Source of the DNA: Hephaestia caeni
GTDB taxonomy: Bacteria; Pseudomonadota; Alphaproteobacteria; Sphingomonadales; Sphingomonadaceae
NCBI RefSeq assembly: GCF_003550065.1
Contig: NZ_QXDC01000003.1
Location: 744,001-808,000, forward strand
Length of the DNA stretch: 64,000 nucleotides
Direction: 5' to 3'
How positions within the stretch are numbered: the first letter of the stretch is position 1; each line of letters opens with the position of its first letter. Shown piece after piece: positions 1 to 9,608 of this stretch. Made by a program: the position numbers and the translations under genes. Under the pieces are notes generated by a model. That model had not been told where the DNA came from. It was given only the letters and a program-made list of their open reading frames with translations, and made no database searches.

Positions 1-1749
1 TTCGAGGAACTTATCGAGTTCGGCGGTCACTTCGGAGGGCTTGAAATCCATCACCTCGCTGGTGCGGGGCTTGAAATCGCGCCAGAACGATTCGAGCACC
101 GCCTGCCATGCCGCACGCCCGCCCGAAACATCGTCGAGTTCGTCTTCGAGGTCGGCGGTGAAATCATACGCCACATATTTCTCGAAGAAGCGTTCGAGAA
201 ACGCCGTCAGCAGCCGGCCCGATTCCTCGGCGAAGAAACGGTTCTTCTCGATCCGCACATAGGCCCGATCCTTCAGGACCTGGATGATCGAGGCATAGGT
301 CGACGGGCGGCCGATCCCCAGTTCTTCCAACCGCTTGACGAGGCTCGCTTCCGAAAAGCGCGGCGGCGGCTGGGTGAAATGCTGCTCGGCATCGACGCCC
401 TTCTTCGCCGGCTTGTCGCCCTCGCGCAGCCGCGGCAGGCGCTTGCTGTCGTCATCCGCGGCGTCGGCCTGTTGGCCAGAGCCGCCAACAAAACCCTTGT
501 CGTCGCTGCCCTCTTCGTAGAGCGCGAGATAGCCGGGGAAGAGCACGACCTGCCCGGTCGCGCGCAGCGCGGTGCGGCCGGTTCCCTCGGCAAGTTCGAC
601 GGTCGTGCGTTCCATCCGCGCCGACGCCATCTGGCTCGCCAGCGCGCGTTTCCAGATCAGATCGTAGAGCCGCGCATGGTCGCCCGACCCGGCGCGATCC
701 TTGCCGAAATCGGTGGGGCGGATCGCCTCGTGCGCTTCCTGCGCATTCTTGGCCTTGGTCTGATATTGACGTGGCTTGTCGGGCACGTAGCTCGCGTCAT
801 AGCGATCGGCGACCGCGCGGCGTGCCGCGGAGATCGCGCTGCCGTCCATCTGGACGCCGTCGGTCCGCATATAGGTGATCGCGCCGTCCTCGTAGAGGCC
901 CTGCGCGATCCGCATCGTGTGGCTGGCCGAGAAACCGAGCTTGCGCGCGGCCTCCTGCTGGAGTGTCGAGGTGGTGAAGGGCGGCGGCGGGTTGCGCGTC
1001 GCGGGCTTGGTCTCGACGCTCTCGACGGTGAAATTGCCGTCGAGCACCGCCTGTTTCGCGGCCTTTGCCTGCGCTTCGTCGCCGATCGTCAGCCGATCGA
1101 TCCTGTCGCCGTTCCAGCGCACCAGCCGCGCGTCGAACCCTTGCCCGTCGGCTTCCAGATGCGCAGTGATCGACCAATATTCCTGGGGGCTGAACCCCTC
1201 GATCTCGCGCTCGCGCTCGACGATCAGCCGGAGCGCGACCGATTGGACGCGCCCCGCCGATTTGGCGCCCGGCAGCTTGCGCCACAGCACCGGCGAGAGC
1301 GTGAAGCCGACCAGATAATCGAGCGCGCGGCGCGCGCGATACGCATCGATCAGATCGGTATCGAGCGCGCGCGGCGCCTTCATCGCCTCGGTCACCGCCT
1401 GTTTGGTGATCGCGTTGAAGGTGACGCGATCGACCGTCTTGGGCAGCGCCTTCCTTTTGGCGAGGACTTCCTGGACGTGCCACGAAATCGCCTCGCCCTC
1501 GCGATCGGGGTCGGTCGCGAGGATCAGCCGATCGGCCTTCTTGGCCTCGTCGGTGATCGCCTTCAATTGCTTCGCCTTGTCGGCGTAATTTTCCCAATCC
1601 ATCGCGAACCCGTCGTCGGGGTTCACCGAGCCGTCCTTGGCGGGCAGGTCGCGGACATGGCCGTAGGAGGCGAGGACGCGATAATCGCCGCCCAGGTATT
1701 TTTCGATCGTTTTGGCCTTGGCGGGCGATTCGACGATGACAAGCTGCAT
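1..1749 (-). CDS. topA: DNA topoisomerase I (3' end beyond the window)
   Basis: Relaxes negative supercoils by single-strand passage (type IA). The visible 583 codons begin MQLVIVESPAKAKTIEKYLG, the start of a TOPRIM domain, and include the acidic motif DPDREGEAISW near residue 80. The catalytic tyrosine lies in GAITYMRTDG at about residue 293. Only the C-terminal zinc-ribbon and repeat region is off the left edge. The start at 1749 is fixed by the family's very short N-terminus before the VIVESPAKAK motif. It lies 74 bp downstream of dprA on the same strand, and dprA-topA adjacency is common in bacteria. Identification is secure. Confidence 0.97.
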   Translation of the reverse strand, partial: MQLVIVESPAKAKTIEKYLGGDYRVLASYGHVRDLPAKDGSVNPDDGFAMDWENYADKAKQLKAITDEAKKADRLILATDPDREGEAISWHVQEVLAKRKALPKTVDRVTFNAITKQAVTEAMKAPRALDTDLIDAYRARRALDYLVGFTLSPVLWRKLPGAKSAGRVQSVALRLIVEREREIEGFSPQEYWSITAHLEADGQGFDARLVRWNGDRIDRLTIGDEAQAKAAKQAVLDGNFTVESVETKPATRNPPPPFTTSTLQQEAARKLGFSASHTMRIAQGLYEDGAITYMRTDGVQMDGSAISAARRAVADRYDASYVPDKPRQYQTKAKNAQEAHEAIRPTDFGKDRAGSGDHARLYDLIWKRALASQMASARMERTTVELAEGTGRTALRATGQVVLFPGYLALYEEGSDDKGFVGGSGQQADAADDDSKRLPRLREGDKPAKKGVDAEQHFTQPPPRFSEASLVKRLEELGIGRPSTYASIIQVLKDRAYVRIEKNRFFAEESGRLLTAFLERFFEKYVAYDFTADLEDELDDVSGGRAAWQAVLESFWRDFKPRTSEVMDFKPSEVTAELDKFLE

Positions 1750-1823
1750 ACGGGCTGGCTTTTCTCTCTCGTGTGTACGCGTGAAGATGGGGGGCGGCGC
1801 GCGAGATCGTCAAGCCGTGCTGA

Positions 1824-2906
1824 TCAGCCGAGGCTCACGCGGCCGCCCGCATGGCGTTCGAGCCGCCCGGCAAGCTCGAGTTCGAGCAGCACCGTCTGCA
1901 CCGCGGCAGGCGCGAGCCCGGCCTGGCGGATGATCTCGTCGACCGCCACCGGCACCGGCCCGAGCAACGCGCCGACGATGCGACGCTCGGCGTCATCGGC
2001 ATCGACCGGCGGGGTGGGCACATAATCGCTGCCGGGCGCGCGGACCATGCGCGCGTCGATCGGCCGGATCGTCTCGAGCACGTCGGCCGCCGATTGTACC
2101 AAGGTCGCGCCGTCGCGGATCAGCCCGTTGCACCCCTGCGCACGCGGATCGAGCGGGCTGCCGGGCACCGCCATCACCTCGCGCCCCGCCTCGCCCGCCA
2201 GCCGCGCGGTGATCAGCGAGCCCGAGCGCGGCGCCGCCTCGACCACGACGGTGCCGAGCGCGAGCCCGGCGATGATCCGGTTGCGATAGGGAAAGTGGCG
2301 CGCGCGCGGCTCGATCCTCGGCGGCTGTTCGGCGATCAGCAGCCCGCCGTGCGCGATCCGTTCCTGCAATTCGGCGTTTTCAGGCGGATAGACGATATCG
2401 ATCCCGCCCGCGATGACGGCGATCGTGCCGCCGGCGAGTGCGCCGACATGCGCGGCGGTGTCGATCCCGCGCGCCAGCCCCGAGATCACCGCCACCTCCT
2501 CGCGCGCCAATTCGCTCGCGAGCTGCCGCGCGAACCGGCAGGCGGCGGCTGAGGCGTTGCGCGCGCCGACCATCGCCACCGTGGTGCGCGCCGCCAGCCC
2601 CAGGTCGCCGCGCCAGGTGAGCGCCACGGGTGCGTCGTCGAGCGCGGCAAGCAGCGGCGGATAGGCGGGGTCGTCGAGGAAGAGATACGCCGCCCCAACC
2701 TTCTCCACGCGCGCCATTTCGCGCTCGATCGTGCGCGCGTCGGGGATGGCGGGGCCGGCGGCACCGCCGCGCCGGGCGAGATCGGGAAGCGCGTCGAGCG
2801 CCGATGCCGCATCGCCGAAGCGCGCGATCAACTGGCGATAGGTGACCGGTCCGATCCGGGGCGTGCGGAGGAGGCGGAGCCGCGCGACGTGCGCGGCGTC
2901 AGCCAC
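1824..2906 (-). CDS. dprA: DNA processing protein DprA/Smf
   Basis: Binds single-stranded DNA and loads RecA during natural transformation. The 360-residue protein has an N-terminal helix-hairpin region (LRTPRIGPVTYRQL), then the Rossmann-like core with VAMVGARNAS, SGLARGIDTAAH and AVIAGGIDIVYPPEN, and a C-terminal winged-helix segment from about residue 295. Length is normal for the family. Its start overlaps the end of plsY by 8 bp, so plsY, dprA and topA probably form one transcript. The presence of DprA alone does not prove competence. Confidence 0.95.
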   Translation of the reverse strand: MADAAHVARLRLLRTPRIGPVTYRQLIARFGDAASALDALPDLARRGGAAGPAIPDARTIEREMARVEKVGAAYLFLDDPAYPPLLAALDDAPVALTWRGDLGLAARTTVAMVGARNASAAACRFARQLASELAREEVAVISGLARGIDTAAHVGALAGGTIAVIAGGIDIVYPPENAELQERIAHGGLLIAEQPPRIEPRARHFPYRNRIIAGLALGTVVVEAAPRSGSLITARLAGEAGREVMAVPGSPLDPRAQGCNGLIRDGATLVQSAADVLETIRPIDARMVRAPGSDYVPTPPVDADDAERRIVGALLGPVPVAVDEIIRQAGLAPAAVQTVLLELELAGRLERHAGGRVSLG

Positions 2907-3504
2907 GCGCGCGGCCGACGCGCGGCTCGGTGCCGTCGAGCAGGCGGCCGATATTCGCGCGGTGCTTCCACACCACGATCAGTGCGAGCGCGAGCAGCAG
3001 CAGCACGAGATCGAACCGACCGAGCAATGCCGCGCTGACCGGCGCACTGATCGCCGCGGCGATCCCGGCGACCGAGGAGATTCGCAGTCCTGCAAGCAGC
3101 CCCAGCCACACCAGCGCGTAGACCAGGGCGCACGGCCAATGGAGCGCAAGCACGATCCCCATCAGCGTCGCGACTCCCTTGCCGCCGCGAAAACCGAGCC
3201 AGACCGGATAGCAATGGCCGAGGAAGGCGGCGGCGGCGGCAAGCAGGCTGTCGCCCGGAAACAGCGCCGCGGCGATCGCGACCGCCGCCCATCCCTTGGC
3301 GAGATCGAGCAGCAACGTCGCCGCCGCCAGCCCCTTGCGGCCGGTGCGCAGCACGTTGGTGGCGCCGATATTGCCCGATCCGATCGCACGCAGGTCGCCC
3401 GCGCCCGCCAGCCGCGTCAGCAGCACGCCGAACGGGATCGAGCCCAACGCATAGCCGAGCAACAGGGCGCCGGTGGGCGCAACCCAGAGCATCTCACTAC
3501 CCAA
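2899..3504 (-). CDS. plsY: Acyl-phosphate:glycerol-3-phosphate acyltransferase PlsY
   Basis: Integral membrane enzyme that transfers an acyl group from acyl-phosphate to glycerol-3-phosphate, the first step of phospholipid synthesis. The 201-residue sequence has several hydrophobic segments and the family motifs LLGYALGSIPFG near the N-terminus, GSGNIGATNVLR (glycerol-3-phosphate loop) at about residues 43-54 and FLGHCYPVWLGFRGGKGVAT in the middle. First gene of the plsY-dprA-topA run. Confidence 0.96.
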   Translation of the reverse strand: MGSEMLWVAPTGALLLGYALGSIPFGVLLTRLAGAGDLRAIGSGNIGATNVLRTGRKGLAAATLLLDLAKGWAAVAIAAALFPGDSLLAAAAAFLGHCYPVWLGFRGGKGVATLMGIVLALHWPCALVYALVWLGLLAGLRISSVAGIAAAISAPVSAALLGRFDLVLLLLALALIVVWKHRANIGRLLDGTEPRVGRARG

Positions 3505-3614
3505 AAAAGGCCCCCTTTTCTCGACGGATCATAGCCGATGGTTGGCGAGGCGCAACAATCTGAGTCAAGGGTGCTGCCCCTTTGACTGGCGGCGGCGCGG
3601 CGGCTGCGATAGAG

Positions 3615-3639
3615 CCCGATTCAGCGGCGCTGAATCGGG
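3615..3639. repeat. Perfect 11-bp inverted repeat
   Basis: Arms CCCGATTCAGC and GCTGAATCGGG flank a 3-base centre between the divergent plsY and murI genes. No T-run follows on either strand, so a simple intrinsic terminator is unlikely. It sits directly beside the larger palindrome at 3645-3718 and may be part of the same composite repeat. Confidence 0.7.
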
Positions 3640-3644
3640 TGCGA

Positions 3645-3718
3645 CACCGGCCCGCTCCCCCACCCGACCACCCATAGGATAATCGCATTGGGTGGCCGGG
3701 TGGGGGAGTGGGCCGGTG
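3645..3718. repeat. REP-like palindrome, family A copy 1
   Basis: Two near-perfect 30-base arms (3645-3674 and 3689-3718), beginning CACCGGCCCGCTCCCCCACC on the left, separated by 14 bases. The same element recurs at 9510-9582 and 27345-27420, always between genes. Shortened or diverged relatives are visible near 22228, 31445 and 34140. This is the structure expected of a REP/BIME-type repeat. Confidence 0.85.
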
Positions 3719-3758
3719 CCGCTTCCACGTAAGTGCATCAAACTCTAGGAGCGCGGGA

Positions 3759-4553
3759 ATGGCGGACGATCGGCCGATTCTGTTGTTCGATTCGGGCGTG
3801 GGCGGGCTCTCGGTGCTCGATGCCGCGCGCACGCTGCTGCCGCAGGCATCCTATGTCTATGTCGCCGACTCGGCGGGCTTTCCCTACGGCACCAAGAGCG
3901 AGCGCGAGATTGAGGCGCGCGTGCCCGCGCTGCTCGGGCGCCTCGCCGAACGCTATCGCCCGCGGCTGATCGTGATCGCATGCAACACCGCCTCGACGAT
4001 CGCGCTGGCAAGCGTGCGCGCCGCACTCGATCTCGCCGTCGTCGGCACCGTGCCCGCGATCAAGCCCGCCGCCGCGCTGAGCACGACGCGCACGATCGGC
4101 GTGCTGGGCACCGAGGCGACGGTGCGCCAGCCCTATGTCGACGATCTCGCGGCGCGGTTCGCCGCTGATTGCACGGTGCTGCGCCACGGATCGGCCGCGC
4201 TGGTCGATCTCGCCGAGGCCAAGCTCCACGGCGCGGCGGTCGATCCGGCGGCAGTGCGCGCGGCGCTGTCCGGCCTGTTCGACCAGCCGGGCGGCGACGC
4301 GATCGATATCGTCGTCAACGCCTGCACGCATTTTCCGCTGCTCGCGCCCGAACTCGCCGCGGCGAGCCCGCATCGGGTGCGCTTCGTCGACGGCAGCGAC
4401 GGCATCGCACGGCGCATTGCCGCGCTCACCGAGGGTCAGGAATGGCCGGCTTCGCGAGAGGGGATCGCCGTCTTCACCCGCCGCGACCCGTCGCTTCGGG
4501 CGCTGGCCCCCGCGCTTGCGGCACGCGGGCTCAACACAATCGAATCGCTCTGA
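3759..4553 (+). CDS. murI: Glutamate racemase
   Basis: Interconverts L- and D-glutamate, supplying D-glutamate for peptidoglycan. The 264-residue protein shows [13 protein letters not shown] at the N-terminus, YGTKSE, and both catalytic cysteines in ACNTAST and [10 protein letters not shown]. The ATG at 3759 is chosen because AGGAG ends 8 bases upstream and the family begins just before the FDSGVGG motif. Upstream in-frame codons run into the REP-like palindrome and are not coding. Its 3' end overlaps the convergent small gene at 4436-4714. Confidence 0.96.
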   Translation: MADDRPILLFDSGVGGLSVLDAARTLLPQASYVYVADSAGFPYGTKSEREIEARVPALLGRLAERYRPRLIVIACNTASTIALASVRAALDLAVVGTVPAIKPAAALSTTRTIGVLGTEATVRQPYVDDLAARFAADCTVLRHGSAALVDLAEAKLHGAAVDPAAVRAALSGLFDQPGGDAIDIVVNACTHFPLLAPELAAASPHRVRFVDGSDGIARRIAALTEGQEWPASREGIAVFTRRDPSLRALAPALAARGLNTIESL

Positions 4554-4714
4554 ACAGGCCATTCGACCCGAGGCGCCTCGCGCGCGAGATCGGCGTAGCA
4601 GCGCGCCATCTCGCGGTGCGCGTGGCGCGCGGTGCAATCGGCGGCGGCATCGGCGAGGCGGCGTTCCTGCGCCGCCCGACGCGAGAAATAGGCGCGATGA
4701 TCGATCATGTTCAT
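4436..4714 (-). CDS. Small conserved-looking protein, function unknown
   Basis: A 92-residue protein beginning [20 protein letters not shown], with a helical, Ala/Arg-rich N-terminal half that includes [12 protein letters not shown]. An AGGAGG ribosome site lies 7 bases before the ATG, which is the main evidence that it is real. It is divergent from hemA and overlaps the last ~118 bp of murI tail to tail. The last ~40 residues look less protein-like because they are antisense to murI. No function can be assigned; the style recalls short alphaproteobacterial proteins of unknown role. Confidence 0.65.
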   Translation of the reverse strand: MNMIDHRAYFSRRAAQERRLADAAADCTARHAHREMARCYADLAREAPRVEWPVQSDSIVLSPRAASAGASARSDGSRRVKTAIPSREAGHS

Positions 4715-4863
4715 GGGGCGCTCCTCCTGCCGAAGTGCGCCGCGACTCGGAACCTTGGAGCCGTGGCAACCATCTATACCAGATCGCGCGCCAGCCGTCA
4801 GCGACGGCCCTGGGGCAAGATGTCCACTGGAATTCTGCCGCCCACGGCAGTAGGGGAACCCGT

Positions 4864-6105
4864 ATGAGCCAGGAGTCGATCCCGCCCGCCATCGATTATT
4901 CGCGCGTTTTCTCGCAAGCGATCGATCGGTTGCACACCGAGGGGCGCTACCGCGTTTTCATCGATATCCTGCGCAACAAGGGCGCCTTTCCCAACGCGCG
5001 GTGCTTCGCCGGGCATAACGGACCGAAGCCGATCACCGTCTGGTGCTCGAACGATTATCTCTCGATGGGGCAGCATCCCGATGTGATCGCGGCGATGGAA
5101 GAGGCGCTGCACGATGTCGGCGCGGGCTCGGGCGGCACGCGCAACATCGGCGGCAACACGCATTACCACATCGATCTCGAAGGCGAGCTTGCCGATCTCC
5201 ACGGCAAGGAAGCCGCGCTGCTCTTCACCTCGGGCTATGTCTCGAACGAGGCGACGCTGTCGACGCTGGCGCGGCTGTTCCCCGGCATGATCGTCTTTTC
5301 GGACGAGATGAATCATGCCTCGATGATCGCGGGCATCCGCCACGCGGGCTGCGAGAAGCGCATCTTCCGCCACAACGATCTCGCACATCTCGAACAATTG
5401 CTCAGCCAGGCCGATCCGGCCGCCCCCAAGCTGATCGCGTTCGAGAGCGTCTATTCGATGGACGCCGACATCGCGCCGATCGCGGCGATCTGCGACCTCG
5501 CCGACAAATATAATGCGCTCACCTATCTCGACGAAGTCCACGCCGTCGGCATGTACGGCCCGCGCGGCGGCGGCGTGTCGGAGCGCGACGGCCAGGCGCA
5601 TCGCCTGACGGTGATCGAGGGCACGCTCGGCAAGGCGTTCGGCGTGATGGGGGGCTATATCGCCGCCGACCGCACCGTGATCGACGTCATCCGCAGCTAC
5701 GCGCCGGGTTTCATCTTCACCACCTCGCTGTCGCCGGTGCTGGTCGCGGGCGCGCTGGCGAGCGTGAAGCATCTCAAGGCCTCGTCGGTCGAGCGCGAGG
5801 GCCAGCACGCCGCCGCCGCGACGCTCAAGGCGATGATGCGCGAGGCCGGGCTGCCGGTGATGGGATCGACCACGCACATCGTGCCGCTGATGGTCGGCGA
5901 TCCGGTCAAGGCCAAGAAGATCAGCGACGTGCTGCTCGCCGAATACGGCGTCTACGTCCAGCCGATCAACTATCCCACGGTGCCGCGCGGCACCGAACGG
6001 CTGCGCTTCACGCCCGGCCCGACGCATGACGAAGCGATGATGCGCGATCTGGTTTCGGCGCTCGTCGAGATCTGGGACCGGCTCGACCTGCGCGCCGCCG
6101 CCTGA
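4864..6105 (+). CDS. hemA: 5-aminolevulinate synthase
   Basis: PLP enzyme condensing glycine with succinyl-CoA to 5-aminolevulinate, the first step of the C4 (Shemin) route to heme typical of Alphaproteobacteria. The 413-residue sequence includes [24 protein letters not shown], the aspartate motif [12 protein letters not shown] and the PLP lysine in GTLGKAFG. The ATG at 4864 follows an AGGGGA site. It agrees with the hemC and hemD genes further along the window. An inverted repeat after the stop separates it from the converging gene at 6152. Confidence 0.97.
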   Translation: MSQESIPPAIDYSRVFSQAIDRLHTEGRYRVFIDILRNKGAFPNARCFAGHNGPKPITVWCSNDYLSMGQHPDVIAAMEEALHDVGAGSGGTRNIGGNTHYHIDLEGELADLHGKEAALLFTSGYVSNEATLSTLARLFPGMIVFSDEMNHASMIAGIRHAGCEKRIFRHNDLAHLEQLLSQADPAAPKLIAFESVYSMDADIAPIAAICDLADKYNALTYLDEVHAVGMYGPRGGGVSERDGQAHRLTVIEGTLGKAFGVMGGYIAADRTVIDVIRSYAPGFIFTTSLSPVLVAGALASVKHLKASSVEREGQHAAAATLKAMMREAGLPVMGSTTHIVPLMVGDPVKAKKISDVLLAEYGVYVQPINYPTVPRGTERLRFTPGPTHDEAMMRDLVSALVEIWDRLDLRAAA

Positions 6106-6120
6106 CACGGCGCTGAAGGG

Positions 6121-6151
6121 ACGTCAGGGGCGATCGCGCGCCCGCTGACGT
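6121..6151. terminator. Hairpin between two converging genes
   Basis: ACGTCAG at 6121-6127 pairs with CTGACGT at 6145-6151, with GGGCG/CGCCC extending the stem inside. It lies exactly between the stop codons of hemA and the converging gene at 6152. There is no clear T-run, so its role as a bidirectional terminator is inferred from position. Confidence 0.45.
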
Positions 6152-6757
6152 TCATCGGACGCCGCCGACTTCCTTCCTCTCTTGCGCGCCCGGCCCGCCC
6201 GCCGTCGGCCAGGCGGTATCGCCCATCCGCGTCAGCCGCATCTCGAAGAAGCGCTGCGGCGCCTGTCCCGTGACGATCCGGTCGCCGACCTCGGTCCAGG
6301 TGCCGTCCGTGAGCGTCGCGGTATAGCGGATCGTCGCCGGACCCGCGGGAATCGTCCAGACATAGCCGGCGTCGGTGGGGGTCAGTGGGAAATCGCCCGC
6401 GCGGCCCTGCGCGTAGGAGTGCATCGTATAGGCCTCCGCCGCTGGATCGTAGGAGATGATGCCGAGCGCGTTGAAACCGACGCTGCCGTCGGCGTTGAAC
6501 CCCTTGCCTTCGACCACGCGCACGTCGCCGTCGAGCATCGGCCCGATTCGCTCGGTCTGGGTGATGCGGCGTTCGCCGGCGGGGGTCTGCATCATCGCCT
6601 GCCCGCGCCAGACGCCGTCCATCCAGGCAAGTTTCGTCATCGCCGCGCGCTCGGCCGCCATCGCCTCGCGATCGGCGGTCTGCGCCTGCGCAGCGATCGG
6701 CAGCACAGCGACGAACAGCACCAGCGCGGCGCCGGATGGACGGAGGGCGATCGTCAT
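6152..6757 (-). CDS. Secreted DUF1579-like protein
   Basis: A 201-residue protein with a clear signal peptide (MTIALRPSGAALVLFVAVLP, cleavage probably after AQA). The mature part starts with LAWMDGVWRGQA, then alternates short beta-type strands (RITQTERIGPML, NALGIISYDPAAEAY, WTEVGDRI), like the lipocalin-type beta-barrel proteins called DUF1579. Such proteins may bind small lipophilic ligands, but no ligand can be named here. The ATG at 6757 follows AAGGAGAACC. It is divergent from the LytTR gene with 52 bp between the starts, so the two may share control. Confidence 0.8.
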   Translation of the reverse strand: MTIALRPSGAALVLFVAVLPIAAQAQTADREAMAAERAAMTKLAWMDGVWRGQAMMQTPAGERRITQTERIGPMLDGDVRVVEGKGFNADGSVGFNALGIISYDPAAEAYTMHSYAQGRAGDFPLTPTDAGYVWTIPAGPATIRYTATLTDGTWTEVGDRIVTGQAPQRFFEMRLTRMGDTAWPTAGGPGAQERKEVGGVR

Positions 6758-6809
6758 TTCGGTTCTCCTTCGGGTTGCCCGCACGGGGCGCCGGTGGCAG
6801 CCTCTCCTC

Positions 6810-7631
6810 ATGCAGGCTGCGGAAACGATCGTCGGAAAGCGTCGCCGCCACCGCAATGCGGTTTTCGCGAATCGTGTCCGGAACTTCGTGAATCGCGCGC
6901 TGGTGCGGCTGCCCGGCCTCGGGCCGCTGGCGGCGGCCTCGGCGGCGGCGATCGTCATCATGACAGTGGTCGGCGGGTTCGGCACCGGTGCGTTGCCGAT
7001 CGCCGCGCGCGCGGGCCTCTGGGCGCTGTTGATCGGCTGGAACGCCGCCAAATGGCAACTCTGGTTCGCGATGCTGGTGCGCAAGCGCGCGGATTGGCCG
7101 CGCGCGGCGGCGATCGGCGCGATCGTGATCAATCTGCCGCTGCCGGCCGAGATCGCGCTGGCGCTTTCGCTGTTCGGCGCGGCGGGTCCGGTCCCCTCCG
7201 TCGAGATATGGGTGGAGGCACTTGCGATCAGCGCGGCGTTGTTCGCGCTGGTGATGCTCGCGCGTCGCAGCGCCGCTCCCGTCGCGGCCCCTTCGATGGC
7301 ACTCCGCCCGGACGGCCTGCTCGATCGCGCCGGCCTGGCGTCGCCCGCCGATCTTCTCGCGGTCGAGGCGGAGGATCATTATTGCCGGATCCACGCCGTC
7401 GGGCGCGTGGCGGTGCTGGTCCACGGCCGCTTCGGCGACGCGCTCGACGAGGTGCGCGCGCTCGACGGCCTGCGGGTCCATCGGGGCGCCTGGGTCGCGG
7501 CAGGCGCGATTGCGGGGGCGGCGCGCGAGGGACGGCGCTGGCGGCTCGACCTCACCGGCCGACACCGCATCGTCGTCAGCGCCCGCTACCTGCCCGCGGT
7601 GCGCGATCGCGGCTGGCTGCGGCGCCGATGA
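6810..7631 (+). CDS. Membrane-anchored LytTR-type DNA-binding regulator
   Basis: A 273-residue protein with about four hydrophobic segments between residues 35 and 150, followed by a C-terminal LytTR-like DNA-binding domain: LLAVEAEDHYCRIHAVGR, then a short loop and LRVHRGAWVA. This is the layout of membrane LytTR regulators, which bind DNA from the cytoplasmic face without a receiver domain. Start 6810 is chosen because it follows CTCCTCA closely and puts the divergent gene's promoter upstream; earlier in-frame starts would run antisense into that gene. Its targets are unknown; the neighbour at 6152-6757 is the obvious candidate. Confidence 0.8.
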   Translation: MQAAETIVGKRRRHRNAVFANRVRNFVNRALVRLPGLGPLAAASAAAIVIMTVVGGFGTGALPIAARAGLWALLIGWNAAKWQLWFAMLVRKRADWPRAAAIGAIVINLPLPAEIALALSLFGAAGPVPSVEIWVEALAISAALFALVMLARRSAAPVAAPSMALRPDGLLDRAGLASPADLLAVEAEDHYCRIHAVGRVAVLVHGRFGDALDEVRALDGLRVHRGAWVAAGAIAGAAREGRRWRLDLTGRHRIVVSARYLPAVRDRGWLRRR

Positions 7632-7719
7632 AATCACAGTAGGATGCGTCGATCGGGTGTGGCGTTCGGCGCCGCCGTCGCCTAAAGAGCCCGCGTTCCC
7701 ACAACCGAAAGGCGCCGCC

Positions 7720-8181
7720 ATGCGCATCGCCATCGCGTCCGATCACGCCGCCTTCGCGCTCAAGGAGGCCCTGGCAGCCTGGCTGCGCGAAAACCACGAG
7801 GTGGTCGATCTCGGCACGCACGGCCCCGCCAGCGTCGATTACCCCGATTACGGTTACCGACTCGCAGCGGCGATCGCAGGGGGCGAGGCCGAGTACGGCG
7901 TCGCCTTGTGCGGCTCGGGCATCGGCATCTCGATCGCGGTCAACCGCAATCCGGCGTGCCGCTGCGCGCTCGTCAACGAACCGCTGTCGGCCGCGCTGGC
8001 GCGCGAGCATAACGACGCCAATGTCATCGCACTCGGCGCCCGCCTGATCGGCGAGGAGATGGCGCGCGCGTGCATCACTCGTTTCCTCGAGACCGATTTC
8101 GCGGGCGGCCGCCACCGCGCGCGCGTCGACAAGCTCGCCATCCCAGAAACCGTCCCGAAGACCGTCAAGGAATCCGCATGA
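7720..8181 (+). CDS. rpiB: Ribose-5-phosphate isomerase B
   Basis: Interconverts ribose 5-phosphate and ribulose 5-phosphate. The 153-residue sequence shows [33 protein letters not shown] with the catalytic-region tyrosines, [13 protein letters not shown] (the active-site cysteine loop) and [16 protein letters not shown]. The ATG at 7720 is the conserved start before RIAIASDH. The gene overlaps glyA by 4 bp (ATGA), so the two are probably translated together; rpiB-glyA-nrdR is a common alphaproteobacterial order. Confidence 0.95.
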   Translation: MRIAIASDHAAFALKEALAAWLRENHEVVDLGTHGPASVDYPDYGYRLAAAIAGGEAEYGVALCGSGIGISIAVNRNPACRCALVNEPLSAALAREHNDANVIALGARLIGEEMARACITRFLETDFAGGRHRARVDKLAIPETVPKTVKESA

Positions 8182-9485
8182 GCACGAACCCGACCCAATT
8201 GTCCGACGTCCAGCCCGACGGCTTCTTCACGCGCGGTCTCGCCGATGCCGATCCAGCGGTGTTCGCGGGCGTCACCCACGAACTCGAACGCGAGCGCCAT
8301 CAGATCGAACTGATCGCCAGCGAGAACATCGTCTCGAAGGCGGTGCTTGAGGCGCAGGGCTCTGTTTTCACGAACAAATATGCCGAGGGCTATCCCGGCA
8401 AGCGCTATTACCAGGGCTGCGCACCTTCGGACGAGGTCGAGCAGCTCGCGATCGACCGCGCCAAGCAGATCTTCAATTGCGGCTTCGCCAACGTCCAGCC
8501 GCATTCGGGCGCGCAGGCGAACGGCGCGGTGATGCTGGCGCTGACGAAGCCGGGCGACACGATCATGGGCCTCAGCCTCGATTCCGGCGGTCACCTGACC
8601 CACGGCGCGCGCGCAGCGATGTCGGGCAAGTGGTTCAACGCCGTCCCCTACGGCGTCGACCCCGAGACGCATCTGATCGACTTCGATCAGGTCGCGCGGC
8701 TGGCGAAGGAGCACAAGCCGACGCTGATCATCGCGGGCGGCTCGGCCTATCCGCGCATCATCGATTTCGCCAAATTCCGCCAAATCGCAGACGAAGTGGG
8801 TGCGACGTTCATGGTCGACATGGCCCATTTCGCCGGCCTCGTCGCCAGCGGCCACCACCCGACGCCCTTCGGCCACGCTCATGTCGTCACCACCACCACG
8901 CACAAAACGCTGCGCGGGCCGCGCGGCGGCATGGTGCTGACCGATGACGAGGCGATCGCCAAGAAGATCAATTCGGCGGTGTTCCCGGGGCTTCAGGGCG
9001 GCCCGCTGATGCACGTCATCGCCGCCAAGGCGGTCGCGTTCGGCGAAGCGCTCGATCCCTCGTACAAGAGCTACATCGCTGCGGTGGTCGAGAACGCCAA
9101 GGTGCTCGCCGCAACCTTGAAGGAGCGCGGCGCCAACCTCGTCTCGGGCGGCACCGACACGCACCTCGCATTGGTCGATCTCACCCCGCTCGGCGTCACC
9201 GGCCGCGACGCCGACGAGGCGCTCGAACGCTCGGGCATCACCTGCAACAAGAACGGCATCCCCAACGATCCGCTGCCCCCGGTCAAGACCAGCGGCATCC
9301 GCGTCGGCAGCCCCGCGGGCACCACGCGCGGCTTCGGGACGGCCGAATTCCGTGAGATCGGCAATATGGTCGCCGACGTGCTCGACGGCCTCGCCAAGAA
9401 CGGCGAGGCCGGCGACGCGCAGGTTGAGGCCCAGGTCCGCGAGCGCGTCCGCGCGCTGTGCGAGCGATTCCCGATTTATGTGTAG
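8178..9485 (+). CDS. glyA: Serine hydroxymethyltransferase
   Basis: PLP enzyme converting serine plus tetrahydrofolate to glycine plus 5,10-methylene-THF. The 435-residue sequence carries [49 protein letters not shown] and the PLP lysine in [16 protein letters not shown]. The start overlaps the rpiB stop as ATGA. The glycine produced also feeds HemA. A REP-like palindrome follows before nrdR. Confidence 0.97.
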   Translation: MSTNPTQLSDVQPDGFFTRGLADADPAVFAGVTHELERERHQIELIASENIVSKAVLEAQGSVFTNKYAEGYPGKRYYQGCAPSDEVEQLAIDRAKQIFNCGFANVQPHSGAQANGAVMLALTKPGDTIMGLSLDSGGHLTHGARAAMSGKWFNAVPYGVDPETHLIDFDQVARLAKEHKPTLIIAGGSAYPRIIDFAKFRQIADEVGATFMVDMAHFAGLVASGHHPTPFGHAHVVTTTTHKTLRGPRGGMVLTDDEAIAKKINSAVFPGLQGGPLMHVIAAKAVAFGEALDPSYKSYIAAVVENAKVLAATLKERGANLVSGGTDTHLALVDLTPLGVTGRDADEALERSGITCNKNGIPNDPLPPVKTSGIRVGSPAGTTRGFGTAEFREIGNMVADVLDGLAKNGEAGDAQVEAQVRERVRALCERFPIYV

Positions 9486-9509
9486 TTTTGGGCGCTCACG
9501 CGCCAGCCG

Positions 9510-9582
9510 CACCGGCCCGCTCCCCCACCCGGCCACCCAACAGGGTATTCTATGGGTGGCCGGGTGGGGGAGCGGGCCGGTA
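9510..9582. repeat. REP-like palindrome, family A copy 2
   Basis: Arms at 9510-9539 and 9553-9582 match the arms of the copies at 3645 and 27345 almost base for base. It sits in the 123-bp gap between glyA and nrdR, ending 27 bases before the nrdR start, so it would be transcribed as a strong hairpin if the two genes share a transcript. Confidence 0.85.
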
Positions 9583-9608
9583 CGGCTCGTCCGTCAGGAC
9601 AAAAAATA

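Noticed and set aside
3615..3639. Hairpin after plsY as an intrinsic terminator
   Set aside because: It lies upstream of plsY (which reads leftwards) and has no T-run, so it is a repeat, not a terminator.
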